Part shown: positions 1 through 5,172 of the stretch, piece by piece | Position numbering within the stretch: the first letter of the stretch is position 1 | How the letters are laid out: each line of letters begins with the position of its first letter | Assembly (NCBI GenBank): GCA_934370915.1 | Contig: CAKRNI010000187.1 | Coordinates: 1 to 5,172, forward strand | DNA length: 5,172 nt | Source of the DNA: an uncultured Lachnospiraceae bacterium | Lineage (GTDB): Bacteria > Bacillota > Clostridia > Lachnospirales > Lachnospiraceae | Reading direction: 5' to 3' | Made by a program: the position numbers and the translations under genes | The notes under the pieces: model-generated | What the model was told of the DNA's origin: nothing | Database searches by the model: none | The model's input: the letters and a program-made list of their open reading frames with translations, nothing else

Positions 1-227
1 GAATGACGTTCCCGGGAACTCCCGGACAGGATCTCTCAGGGCTTTCGGAGCGGGAGCTCGAGATCGCCAGACTGGCATCGGAATACATCAGCAACCAGGA
101 GATCGCCAGACGCCTGTTCCTGACCGAAAACACAGTTAAGACCCATATGAAAAACATCTATGCAAAGCTGGGGATCGGCGGCAGCAGCCGTGATAAAAGG
201 CGGCAGCTGGAAAAGCTTTTTCAGTGA
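1..227 (+). CDS. LuxR/NarL-type transcriptional regulator, C-terminal HTH domain (5' end outside window)
   Basis: This is the last 75 or so codons of a DNA-binding transcription regulator, ending at TGA 225-227. Counting from the ATG at base 3, the LuxR (GerE) signature is clear. L-S-E-R-E-L-E-I (residues 14-21) matches the usual L-T-x-R-E-x-E-V opening of helix 1. S-N-Q-E-I-A-R-R-L (30-38) is helix 2. [18 protein letters not shown] (41-58) is the recognition helix and the conserved K-x-H-x-x-N-I-x-x-K-L stretch. The ATG at base 3 has no room for a ribosome site and the protein would be a bare HTH, so it is probably an internal methionine and the gene begins upstream. The N-terminal sensor is unseen: it could be a response-regulator receiver domain, a MalT-like ATPase/TPR region or membrane segments, and I cannot choose. 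An intrinsic terminator follows about 50 bases after the stop. It lies directly upstream of the giant secreted-protein gene, which is a plausible but unproven target. Confidence 0.9.
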   Translation, partial: MTFPGTPGQDLSGLSERELEIARLASEYISNQEIARRLFLTENTVKTHMKNIYAKLGIGGSSRDKRRQLEKLFQ

Positions 228-235
228 AAAAAAAT

Positions 236-264
236 CCCTCAAAGGTTACTACTTAGGGGTGAGG
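236..264. promoter_or_regulatory. candidate regulator-binding stretch upstream of the giant gene
   Basis: The stretch is bounded by an inverted pair, CCTCA (237-241) and TGAGG (260-264), separated by 18 bases. Inside it lies ACTTAGGGGTG, which contains the T-R-G-G core (TAGG, 254-257) typical of sites bound by GerE/LuxR-type HTH domains. It sits directly upstream of and partly over the candidate -35 hexamer at 262-267, where an activator of that class often binds. The neighbouring luxR-type gene makes autoregulation or control of the large gene conceivable. The call rests on position and a short motif only. Confidence 0.25.
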
Positions 265-290
265 ACATGCAAAGAAAGCTTCTGTACAAT
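262..290 (+). promoter_or_regulatory. candidate sigma-A-type promoter for the giant gene
   Basis: AGGACA (262-267) matches four of six bases of the TTGACA -35 box. TACAAT (285-290) matches five of six of the TATAAT -10 box. The spacer is 17 bases, the preferred length. Initiation would fall near 296-298 and give a leader of about 125 bases before the ATG at 423. The weakness is that the -10 lies inside the stem of the terminator hairpin at 274-311. An overlapping TATAAG (290-295) could also act as a -10 but lacks a well-spaced -35. I see no better promoter in 228-422. The large gene could instead depend on readthrough. Confidence 0.35.
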
Positions 291-311
291 ATAAGTATAG
301 AGGCTTTTTTT
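274..311 (+). terminator. intrinsic terminator after the LuxR-type gene
   Basis: Bases 276-287 (AAGCTTCTGTAC) pair with 295-306 (GTATAGAGGCTT) over 12 consecutive pairs, two of them G-U wobbles, around the seven-base loop AATATAA (288-294). The stem runs straight into seven T residues (305-311), as expected for a Rho-independent terminator on the + strand. It begins about 47 bases after the regulator's stop codon. The stem has only four G-C pairs, so termination may be partial. Confidence 0.75.
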
Positions 312-313
312 GT

Positions 314-360
314 GTGCTCGCGCGAAGATACAGCTTGTCACAGGCGACCGCGTGAGACGC
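314..360 (+). promoter_or_regulatory. structured leader element: long GC-rich stem with inner hairpin
   Basis: CTCGCGCG (317-324) pairs with CGCGTGAG (349-356) over eight base pairs with one G-U wobble. The stem extends by three more pairs (314-316 with 358-360) past a bulged A at 357. Within the 24-base interior a second hairpin can form: GCTTG (333-337) with CAGGC (341-345), loop TCA. Such a two-tier fold directly followed by a terminator-like hairpin and then a ribosome site resembles a leader-RNA regulator. It does not match any riboswitch consensus I can recall. It may just be a stable 5' UTR structure. Confidence 0.4.
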
Positions 361-363
361 CCC

Positions 364-387
364 GAATGTGCCAGGACACATTCTTTT
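364..387 (+). terminator. terminator-like hairpin in the 5' leader of the giant gene
   Basis: GAATGTG (364-370) and CACATTC (377-383) are a perfect seven-base-pair inverted repeat around the loop CCAGGA. Four T residues (384-387) follow, then ATA. It lies 23 bases upstream of the Shine-Dalgarno and within any transcript started near 297, so it is placed to act as an attenuator. The stem is short and the T-run brief, so it may be only a weak or conditional terminator, or a simple mRNA hairpin. Confidence 0.4.
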
Positions 388-410
388 ATACAGCAGGAGA
401 TCAGATTTTT

Positions 411-417
411 GGGAGGG
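411..417 (+). promoter_or_regulatory. ribosome binding site of the giant gene
   Basis: GGGAGGG lies five bases before the ATG at 423. It contains the GGAGG core at an optimal distance and fixes this ATG as the start. The in-frame upstream ATG at 267 is less well placed and would put a charged, non-signal-like segment of 52 residues ahead of the signal peptide. Confidence 0.85.
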
Positions 418-422
418 ATCAT

Positions 423-515
423 ATGAGAAAGAAATGGAAATCGCGGCTGAGGCAGGGGACGGCAGTCCTTCTTGCGGCTGCTATGGCGGCCGAGGGCGGT
501 ATGCCGGCATACGGT
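423..515 (+). other. signal peptide coding segment (residues 1-31)
   Basis: The n-region M-R-K-K-W-K-S-R-L-R carries five basic residues. It is followed by a short apolar stretch T-A-V-L-L-A-A-A-M-A-A (13-23) and a turn-prone G-G-M-P-A-Y-G. Cleavage most likely follows G31, giving an A-x-G site, with the mature protein starting Y-I-K-P. The hydrophobic core is short and ends at a glutamate (E24), but the overall pattern is common for clostridial exported proteins. There is no lipobox cysteine, so it is not a lipoprotein. Confidence 0.8.
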
Positions 516-3500
516 TATATCAAACCGAAGAGCGGAAGACAGACCGTAGCCGGAAATGACGGAACAGGGATCAGTGAGACGGAAGACTGGATCGAAACAT
601 TTCCGAACGGTGTCTTTGCGTTTAAGGACAATGCAGTTTACTTAAAAGAGGGAGAAAAAAAGGAAAAGAAGCTCACGGTGTACCGTCTCGGCGGCCGGGA
701 TGGAGAGGCAACTGCCCATATCGCCCTGACACCTGCCGCGGCAGAGATGGAGGAAGAGGGAGAAGAATTAAACACCGCGAACGCAGTGAGCTGGAACGAT
801 GTGAAGCTTAGGGTGGAGGATCCGGTCGGTACCGAATGGATCGCGACTTCGAGCTCTGCGGAGGCGGCAAGAGTGACCTACACGGAGCTTGACACAGAAG
901 CGGAGGACCCGTTTGGCACTTTATTTGTTGACCTTACCTTTGCGGATGGTGAGTGGGTAAAGGATATCCTGATCTCTGCAGTGGACGATGATGAGCATGA
1001 GGCAGAGGAATTTCTTCTGGCTATGATCTATGACGCCTCCGGGGCGGAATTTAACGACTCCGCAAACCGTCTGACGGTATGCGTTACCGATAATGAAGAA
1101 GCGATCGACAGTGAGATTGGCTTTGAAGTGTCGGACCTCCGTGTGGATCGGTCAGAGGGACAGGCACAGCTTGTCTTAAAACGCACCGGCGGCATCCAGT
1201 ATGTGAGCCAGGTGGATTATTACACAGAGGATGGAACTGCGGAAGCCGGAAAAGACTATGTGAAGGCAGAAGGCAGCACCGGATTCGCGGGCGGGATCGA
1301 TACGACGACGATCACCGTGGAGCTGATCAATGACGGGGAAGCTTCTCTTGATGAGGCGGACGACGTGACATTTACAGTCCATCTGAAGAATCCGAAGGCG
1401 GCGACACTGGCGGACGGCGGGGATACCATCGAAGTTTCCCTTTATAATACGAACAGTGCCGACAGGAAAAATCTTGCGACTCTGACCTATCTCCCGGATG
1501 CGGAGGACGCGTCAGACCGTCTTGTGATGAGTGATGAGGCACTTGCTCCGGCAGAGGGAGATACCGTTCTGGCAGAGGTTGTTGAGAATGACGAGGAAAC
1601 GGTGGAAGCGCTCGATATTACGCCGGTTCTCGGTGATGCAGAGAGCCAGCCGATGACACGGACATTCCTCTACGGGGACGCGCTCCAGTTTGGAAGCAAT
1701 CAAGGAGCCTGGAAGCAGTATGCCCGGATCGCCGGTTCGGCTCCGGGGGCATCTGACGATGTAAATGGATACGCAAACGCGGACTCCAGACGGAAGGAGG
1801 GAGAAGGAGGCTCCAACTGGTACTGGCAGTACGGAAAGTATGTGGATTCCGGTACAGATAGGGATAGGACAAATTTCACATTTTCCGACAACGGATGGAA
1901 GATCGCAACAAACAATACGATCTACGCGAGACTCTATATCGATCATCTGTACGATAAATATGAGTCACTCTATGTGGACAGTGACTATACATCCCACAAA
2001 AAAGTGGGAAAATACAATGCGACCTTTGCTTATGTCGGAAACCGGAATGATGAGTATCCGAAGGATATGGCCTATGGTGACGGACAGGACAATGCAAAAA
2101 GATTTCTCAGAAATGAAGCCGCGGACAGCAATGTCATGTTCAAGAATGATGGTACCTTTATCTCGGAAAATTCCGGAAATTATAAGAGAAAAGCATTCTA
2201 TCTCGGCGGACAGGCCGGATGCGGAAGTGATGCGAGGACATCAAACACGAAAGCAACCGTAAACCTGTGGCAGGCAGTGACAAGCGGAAGTGTGTCGTAT
2301 GATACACTGAAAAACTACAATTATCTGTACATGCGTGTTGAGTCCCAGGCAAACAAGAACATTACCGGAAGACAGCAGATCAGGAATGCGTATTTAAAAC
2401 GAAATGCGTTTACGGACAACCCGATCCTCCGGATCCATACGGCGGATGACCAGATGCTGGACGATCTTCGCAATTATGGCTCCGATGCAAAGAGCAAAGC
2501 GGCGGATGATTTTATCCGGGACGAGCTTGCCCCGTCCGTCAGGATCGAGGACGGCGGTACGGATAAATGGGGAAATCTGTACGTAGGCAGCCGGCTGAAG
2601 CTGACAGAAAACAGCCAGAGCGGCATCTATAAGTTCCATGACACGGTACGCCTGATCGAATGCCGGAGCCAGAAAATCGTGAATACGGCAATGCCGGATG
2701 GAAAGTCAGCGTCGATCACTTTACTGCGGAACGACAATAAGCTGACAAACAGAAATGATAATTACTATGTGGACGTTCCGTTAGACAGAACGCAGGATTT
2801 CGTCTTAAACTTTTCTGCCTCCATCGATAAGGACAATGACGGAAATAAGACGGCTGAGGAATATGAGTCTACAAAGTCCGGTCTGGAGAGCATGCTGAAA
2901 AATGCAACGATCACCCAGGGCGTGTACGATAAGAATCTCACAGAAGGGACCCATAAATATTATAAGGACCGGACGGTTGCCTTAGAAGGTCTTACAGTAA
3001 AGGATAACACCTTCTTCCTGGCCGGTGTGAAGAACTTAAAGTCCGTCAATTTCCATCTGAAGCATGACGATGTGATCCTGTTCAACGGTGAACTGTATCA
3101 GGGCGACGAGGAGATCCCGGTAAGTCTTGCGGAGCTTTCCATGCCGACGCTGGAATTCCAGTTTTACGATTACACCGTTCTTGGACATGTACGCACGATG
3201 GAGATCGGCAGCATCGCAGAGGCGGCTCTTTATGTAGACTATAATGAGAACGGAAAGGTCGATGTTACGCTGAATCCGGAGACAGGTCTCTATGAACTGG
3301 AGGAGGTAAACGGAAAGCCAGATCTCTTAGTTCAGGCACTTGTGGACGACAGCTATGATATCGGAACCCTTGAACCGGTGGTCATCGATGGAGAGACATA
3401 TAACCAGCTGGTATTTGTCCGCTACAATATGATCCCGCGCTGCTTGAGAGTTCCGCCGGGAGCTTCTGCGGATGAGACCTGCCAGATCGTTCCGAACTTT

Positions 3501-5172
3501 ACGACGATCGTGACGAACGAGGAGCAGAAGTCACGCCTCACAAAGGAAATGCAGTCTTATCGTCAGATCAACGGCGGCGATACGATGACACAGAAGGTCT
3601 ATACGGAAAAAGCTTCGGTAGGCTATGTTTCCTTCCCGCTTGGCGGTGATTATAATCCGGCAGATTATAACGGAAACACAGGTAAGAATGCATATGTCTG
3701 GAATCCGGAGTGGCACGGAGCGCTCTTAAAGGATTTTGAGGATCCGGGCAAGATCCTTCTGGATGATACGATGATGACCACGGACCAGTATCCGGCGGCA
3801 ACGGAGAAGGACCAGATCAATGCGTATCTCGGAAGCTTTCATGGAAATGATACATATGCGCTGACGATCCTCTACCGGGATCAGCTGGAAAATTCCCGAC
3901 TCGGAAGCTTTTATGCGAGACCGTCAAAGGGATCCTTCTCCTTCAATCAGGATGAGATGCCGGTGGTAGGGGTGGACTCGAATATCACGCAGTCCGGTCA
4001 GGGCTCAAATCTCTCAAAGACAGATCCGAAGATCAAGCTTCCGAACCTGAACCTTGGTTTTGGCCCGGCGGAGCTGATCATGGATGGTGATACCGTCGGA
4101 TTTTCCATTGGTATTCCGCTTTATAGTAAGAAGACGGAAACCGAGTATGTGGAGAAGGGAAACAATCTTCCGAATTCCAAGGAAACGCCGAAGATCGAGA
4201 AGATCAGTAAGACAAAGACGGGAAATACCTTTACGGAATCCAGAGACGCATTAAATGACATGAAGAATGCGGTTGGATTTGGAGAAAAGGGGGAAAACGC
4301 GATCTCCCAGCTTCGCGACGCGGCAAGCAGGAAATCGAATACCCAGACAACCGGCACATACGGTACGAACTATGTCAAACCACAGGGAAAGACCAGCGAG
4401 AAAGGCTTTGATCTTGCCCTCAATATGACCTTCCTGTGGAAATACAGCCAGATCAGCAACAAGTTTGAATTCCAGCAGGCCGCATTTCTTCTGGCGGCGG
4501 GCGGTTCTGTGAAGATGACGGTCTATCCGGAGCCTGTCCATATTGTATATGTGTTTGTTGTATTTGGCGCAGATCTTGAAGTCCAGACAGGGCTGGAGGT
4601 CGAGGAGTACACAAAGACGGATGGCACAAGGGGAAGTAAGGTGATCTTCTCCGGTGTTGAGATCAGCCCGACGGTCTATATCGAGGCAGGCGGCGGTGTC
4701 GGCGTGGAGGTTGCAAATGTAGAACTTTACCTGAAGTTCTCTGTGGCGATCGCGGCATCCTTTGGAACAAAAGACGCGGCAGCAAGCTTTGATAAATTTG
4801 TAACGACCGGCGCGGTCGGCATGAGGATCACACTTCTTTTCTTAAGCTATGAGATGGATCTCATCGGCTATGAGACTGGCTATGATAAGAGCCGGTCCGA
4901 TGACGGAAAGAATACATGGTTCTTCCGCTGGCATGCGCTTGGAGAGAATTTCGGCGGCGGGACAAGAAGTCTCATAAGATCGAGAAAGAACATCGACGAT
5001 GCCTACGAGGAACGTGGAATCCACATCCTGTGGCCGGAGGATCGGGAATACGATCAGTGGATCTATGCGCCGGAGGACAATCTTCCTGATCCGTCCTCAA
5101 GAGCGATCCAGTTAAATGATATGCCGTTTGAGGTCAGCGGTTTCGGTTCTTCCGCCAGTGCCTATAAGCTGG
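423..5172 (+). CDS. giant secreted Calx-beta domain protein (3' end outside window)
   Basis: One frame runs from ATG 423 to the window edge: 1583 complete codons and no stop. In order, residues 1-31 are a Sec-type signal peptide; about 60-226 a divergent Calx-beta-like domain with an insertion; about 232-344 a clearer Calx-beta domain; 345-1200 mostly beta-looking and unassigned, with an EF-hand-type loop at 802-813 and a degenerate one at 939-950; about 1203-1506 a Gly/Val-rich beta module split by a polar linker. Only five cysteines were found (220, 600, 747, 1007, 1020), as is common in exported Firmicutes proteins. Calx-beta domains are calcium-binding beta sandwiches known from Na/Ca exchangers, integrin beta4 and large bacterial adhesins. 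A secreted or surface adhesin-like or scaffold role is therefore inferred. No catalytic motif was recognised, and a wall anchor cannot be judged because the C terminus is absent. The gene follows the LuxR-type gene in the same orientation, 195 bases apart, with a terminator between. The start is supported by GGGAGGG and the signal peptide. Confidence 0.93.
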   Translation, partial: MRKKWKSRLRQGTAVLLAAAMAAEGGMPAYGYIKPKSGRQTVAGNDGTGISETEDWIETFPNGVFAFKDNAVYLKEGEKKEKKLTVYRLGGRDGEATAHIALTPAAAEMEEEGEELNTANAVSWNDVKLRVEDPVGTEWIATSSSAEAARVTYTELDTEAEDPFGTLFVDLTFADGEWVKDILISAVDDDEHEAEEFLLAMIYDASGAEFNDSANRLTVCVTDNEEAIDSEIGFEVSDLRVDRSEGQAQLVLKRTGGIQYVSQVDYYTEDGTAEAGKDYVKAEGSTGFAGGIDTTTITVELINDGEASLDEADDVTFTVHLKNPKAATLADGGDTIEVSLYNTNSADRKNLATLTYLPDAEDASDRLVMSDEALAPAEGDTVLAEVVENDEETVEALDITPVLGDAESQPMTRTFLYGDALQFGSNQGAWKQYARIAGSAPGASDDVNGYANADSRRKEGEGGSNWYWQYGKYVDSGTDRDRTNFTFSDNGWKIATNNTIYARLYIDHLYDKYESLYVDSDYTSHKKVGKYNATFAYVGNRNDEYPKDMAYGDGQDNAKRFLRNEAADSNVMFKNDGTFISENSGNYKRKAFYLGGQAGCGSDARTSNTKATVNLWQAVTSGSVSYDTLKNYNYLYMRVESQANKNITGRQQIRNAYLKRNAFTDNPILRIHTADDQMLDDLRNYGSDAKSKAADDFIRDELAPSVRIEDGGTDKWGNLYVGSRLKLTENSQSGIYKFHDTVRLIECRSQKIVNTAMPDGKSASITLLRNDNKLTNRNDNYYVDVPLDRTQDFVLNFSASIDKDNDGNKTAEEYESTKSGLESMLKNATITQGVYDKNLTEGTHKYYKDRTVALEGLTVKDNTFFLAGVKNLKSVNFHLKHDDVILFNGELYQGDEEIPVSLAELSMPTLEFQFYDYTVLGHVRTMEIGSIAEAALYVDYNENGKVDVTLNPETGLYELEEVNGKPDLLVQALVDDSYDIGTLEPVVIDGETYNQLVFVRYNMIPRCLRVPPGASADETCQIVPNFTTIVTNEEQKSRLTKEMQSYRQINGGDTMTQKVYTEKASVGYVSFPLGGDYNPADYNGNTGKNAYVWNPEWHGALLKDFEDPGKILLDDTMMTTDQYPAATEKDQINAYLGSFHGNDTYALTILYRDQLENSRLGSFYARPSKGSFSFNQDEMPVVGVDSNITQSGQGSNLSKTDPKIKLPNLNLGFGPAELIMDGDTVGFSIGIPLYSKKTETEYVEKGNNLPNSKETPKIEKISKTKTGNTFTESRDALNDMKNAVGFGEKGENAISQLRDAASRKSNTQTTGTYGTNYVKPQGKTSEKGFDLALNMTFLWKYSQISNKFEFQQAAFLLAAGGSVKMTVYPEPVHIVYVFVVFGADLEVQTGLEVEEYTKTDGTRGSKVIFSGVEISPTVYIEAGGGVGVEVANVELYLKFSVAIAASFGTKDAAASFDKFVTTGAVGMRITLLFLSYEMDLIGYETGYDKSRSDDGKNTWFFRWHALGENFGGGTRSLIRSRKNIDDAYEERGIHILWPEDREYDQWIYAPEDNLPDPSSRAIQLNDMPFEVSGFGSSASAYKL
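600..1100 (+). other. divergent Calx-beta-like domain with insertion (residues about 60-226)
   Basis: The start resembles the family pattern: a Y-L-K-E-G strand followed by L-T-V-Y-R-L-G-G-R-D-G-E-A, matching the usual V-x-R-x-G-G turn. The end also fits: V-D-D-D-E-H-E-A-E-E-F (187-197), the acidic D-D-x-x-x-E-x-x-E-x-F motif, then a closing strand L-T-V-C-V-T-D-N-E-E. Between them lie about 50 more residues than usual, rich in Glu and Ala, in place of the D-G-T-A-x-x-G-x-D-Y segment. At about 165 residues it is longer than the normal 90-110. It could instead be a Calx-beta fold interrupted by another small element. Confidence 0.55.
1116..1454 (+). other. Calx-beta domain (residues about 232-344)
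   Basis: The family landmarks appear in the right order. They are V-D-R-S-E-G (strand A), L-K-R-T-G-G (252-257), V-D-Y-Y-T-E-D-G-T-A-E-A-G-K-D-Y (264-279), I-T-V-E-L-I-N-D-G (297-305), then D-E-A-D-D-V-T-F-T-V-H-L (310-321) and the closing strand I-E-V-S-L-Y-N-T. The length of about 113 residues is normal. The acidic residues D304, D310, E311, D313 and D314 sit where calcium is usually bound. The segment G-T-A-x-A-G-x-D-Y is the strongest identifier. Confidence 0.85.
1455..2819 (+). other. unassigned region of the giant protein (residues 345-799)
   Basis: I do not recognise a family here. The first part (345-410) is acidic and linker-like. Residues about 420-700 are rich in Tyr, Asn, Asp and Gly with alternating polar and apolar residues, typical of secreted beta proteins. 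They include W-Y-W-Q-Y-G, N-T-I-Y-A-R-L-Y-I-D and Y-N-Y-L-Y-M-R-V-E. Residues about 703-800 read as a possible Ig-like domain: P-S-V-R-I-E-D-G-G, then N-L-Y-V-G-S-R-L-K-L, ending Q-D-F-V-L-N-F-S-A-S. The aromatic content would suit carbohydrate or surface binding, but nothing visible proves it. Confidence 0.4.
2826..2861 (+). other. EF-hand-type calcium loop (residues 802-813)
   Basis: The twelve residues D-K-D-N-D-G-N-K-T-A-E-E place Asp at loop positions 1, 3 and 5, Gly at 6, Thr at 9 and Glu at 12, the ligand pattern of an EF-hand loop. Position 8 is Lys instead of the usual aliphatic residue, so this may be a lone extracellular EF-like calcium site and not a canonical paired EF hand. It sits right after the Ig-like stretch, as calcium-stabilised interdomain linkers often do. 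Confidence 0.6.
3237..3272 (+). other. degenerate EF-hand/dockerin-like loop (residues 939-950)
   Basis: D-Y-N-E-N-G-K-V-D-V-T-L has oxygen ligands at positions 1, 3, 5 and 9, Gly at 6 and Val at 8, as in EF-hand and dockerin loops. The position-12 acid is replaced by Leu. Calcium binding is possible with help from the nearby E954 region but is less likely than at 802-813. Confidence 0.35.
4029..4940 (+). other. Gly/Val-rich beta module with polar linker (residues about 1203-1506)
   Basis: The module opens with L-P-N-L-N-L-G-F-G-P-A-E-L (1206-1218) and V-G-F-S-I-G-I-P-L-Y (1225-1234). About 90 residues rich in Lys, Glu, Thr and Asn follow (1236-1328), including a probable amphipathic helical part. 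It then resumes with strand-like segments: F-D-L-A-L-N-M-T-F-L-W-K (1329-1340), F-E-F-Q-Q-A-A-F-L-L-A-A-G-G (1348-1361), V-H-I-V-Y-V-F-V-V-F-G-A (1372-1383) and E-A-G-G-G-V-G-V-E-V (1421-1430). It closes near W-F-F-R-W-H-A-L (1499-1506). The alternation suggests a long beta sheet with one apolar face. I recall similar Gly/Val-rich segments in other giant clostridial surface proteins but know no named function. Confidence 0.4.

Noticed and set aside
314..387. Known riboswitch class (c-di-GMP, THF, ZTP and similar)
   Set aside because: I compared the leader with the conserved cores I remember and found no match; only generic stems are visible. A covariance-model search would decide.
267..422. 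In-frame upstream ATG (267) and a reading frame open all the way from the regulator's stop codon into the giant gene
   Set aside because: The frame has no stop between 228 and 422, so a longer protein or stop-codon readthrough is formally possible. However, 65 open codons is not rare by chance, the extra segment is charged and unlike a signal peptide, it spans a terminator, and the ATG at 423 has the better ribosome site and a proper signal peptide behind it.
368..559. 63-codon ORF on the + strand overlapping the start of the giant gene
   Set aside because: It begins in the second leader hairpin with no ribosome site and overlaps the signal peptide in another frame; its product has no recognisable features.
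1512..1946. 144-codon ORF on the - strand
   Set aside because: It is antisense to the giant gene within its well-behaved coding frame, with Cys/Ile/Arg-heavy composition and no recognisable domain. The other antisense ORFs are rejected for the same reason.
1765..2262. 165-codon ORF on the + strand in another frame
   Set aside because: It lies wholly inside the giant gene, lacks a ribosome site and has a Met/Arg/Ser-rich composition typical of an out-of-frame shadow.
4536..4571. Apolar stretch V-H-I-V-Y-V-F-V-V-F-G-A as a transmembrane helix
   Set aside because: Only about 12 residues long, beta-branched and flanked by strand-like charged alternation. It fits a buried beta strand better than a membrane span.

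Overview
The window most likely comes from a Gram-positive gut-type anaerobe of the class Clostridia, probably Lachnospiraceae. The evidence is a base composition near 50% GC, codon choice rich in ATC, GGA, GCG and CCG with AGA and TTA also used, a strong GGGAGGG ribosome binding site, and a signal peptide ending in P-A-Y-G. The organism call is an inference from style, not from a marker gene.

Layout. (1) Bases 1-227 hold the 3' end of a LuxR/NarL-type transcription regulator. Only its C-terminal DNA-binding helix-turn-helix is inside the window. (2) Bases 228-422 are a dense 195-base intergenic region. It holds an intrinsic terminator (about 274-311), a weak candidate promoter that overlaps that terminator (262-290), a possible regulator-binding stretch just upstream (236-264), a long GC-rich stem (314-360), a second terminator-like hairpin (364-387) and a clear Shine-Dalgarno (411-417). 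(3) From 423 to the last base one reading frame stays open for 1583 codons without a stop. It encodes the N-terminal part of a very large exported protein. All other long ORFs over this stretch, on both strands, are shadows of it.

The large protein starts with a Sec-type signal peptide. Two Calx-beta-like domains follow: the first is divergent and carries an insertion, the second is close to the family pattern. Then comes about 850 residues of mostly beta-looking sequence that I cannot assign, including one good EF-hand-type calcium loop and one degenerate one. A Gly/Val-rich beta module interrupted by a charged polar linker comes next. The C terminus, and with it any cell-wall anchor, lies beyond the window. 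The best-supported role is a secreted or surface-displayed, probably calcium-stabilised protein, perhaps an adhesin or scaffold; no enzymatic motif is visible.

How the parts may work together. The regulator, a terminator and then a promoter-plus-structured-leader arrangement suggest that the giant gene is expressed separately from the regulator gene and may be controlled by it and/or by a leader-RNA switch. This is inference. I see no mobile element, CRISPR array, tRNA or rRNA. The least explained pieces are the 195-base leader and the Gly/Val-rich module near the window end.
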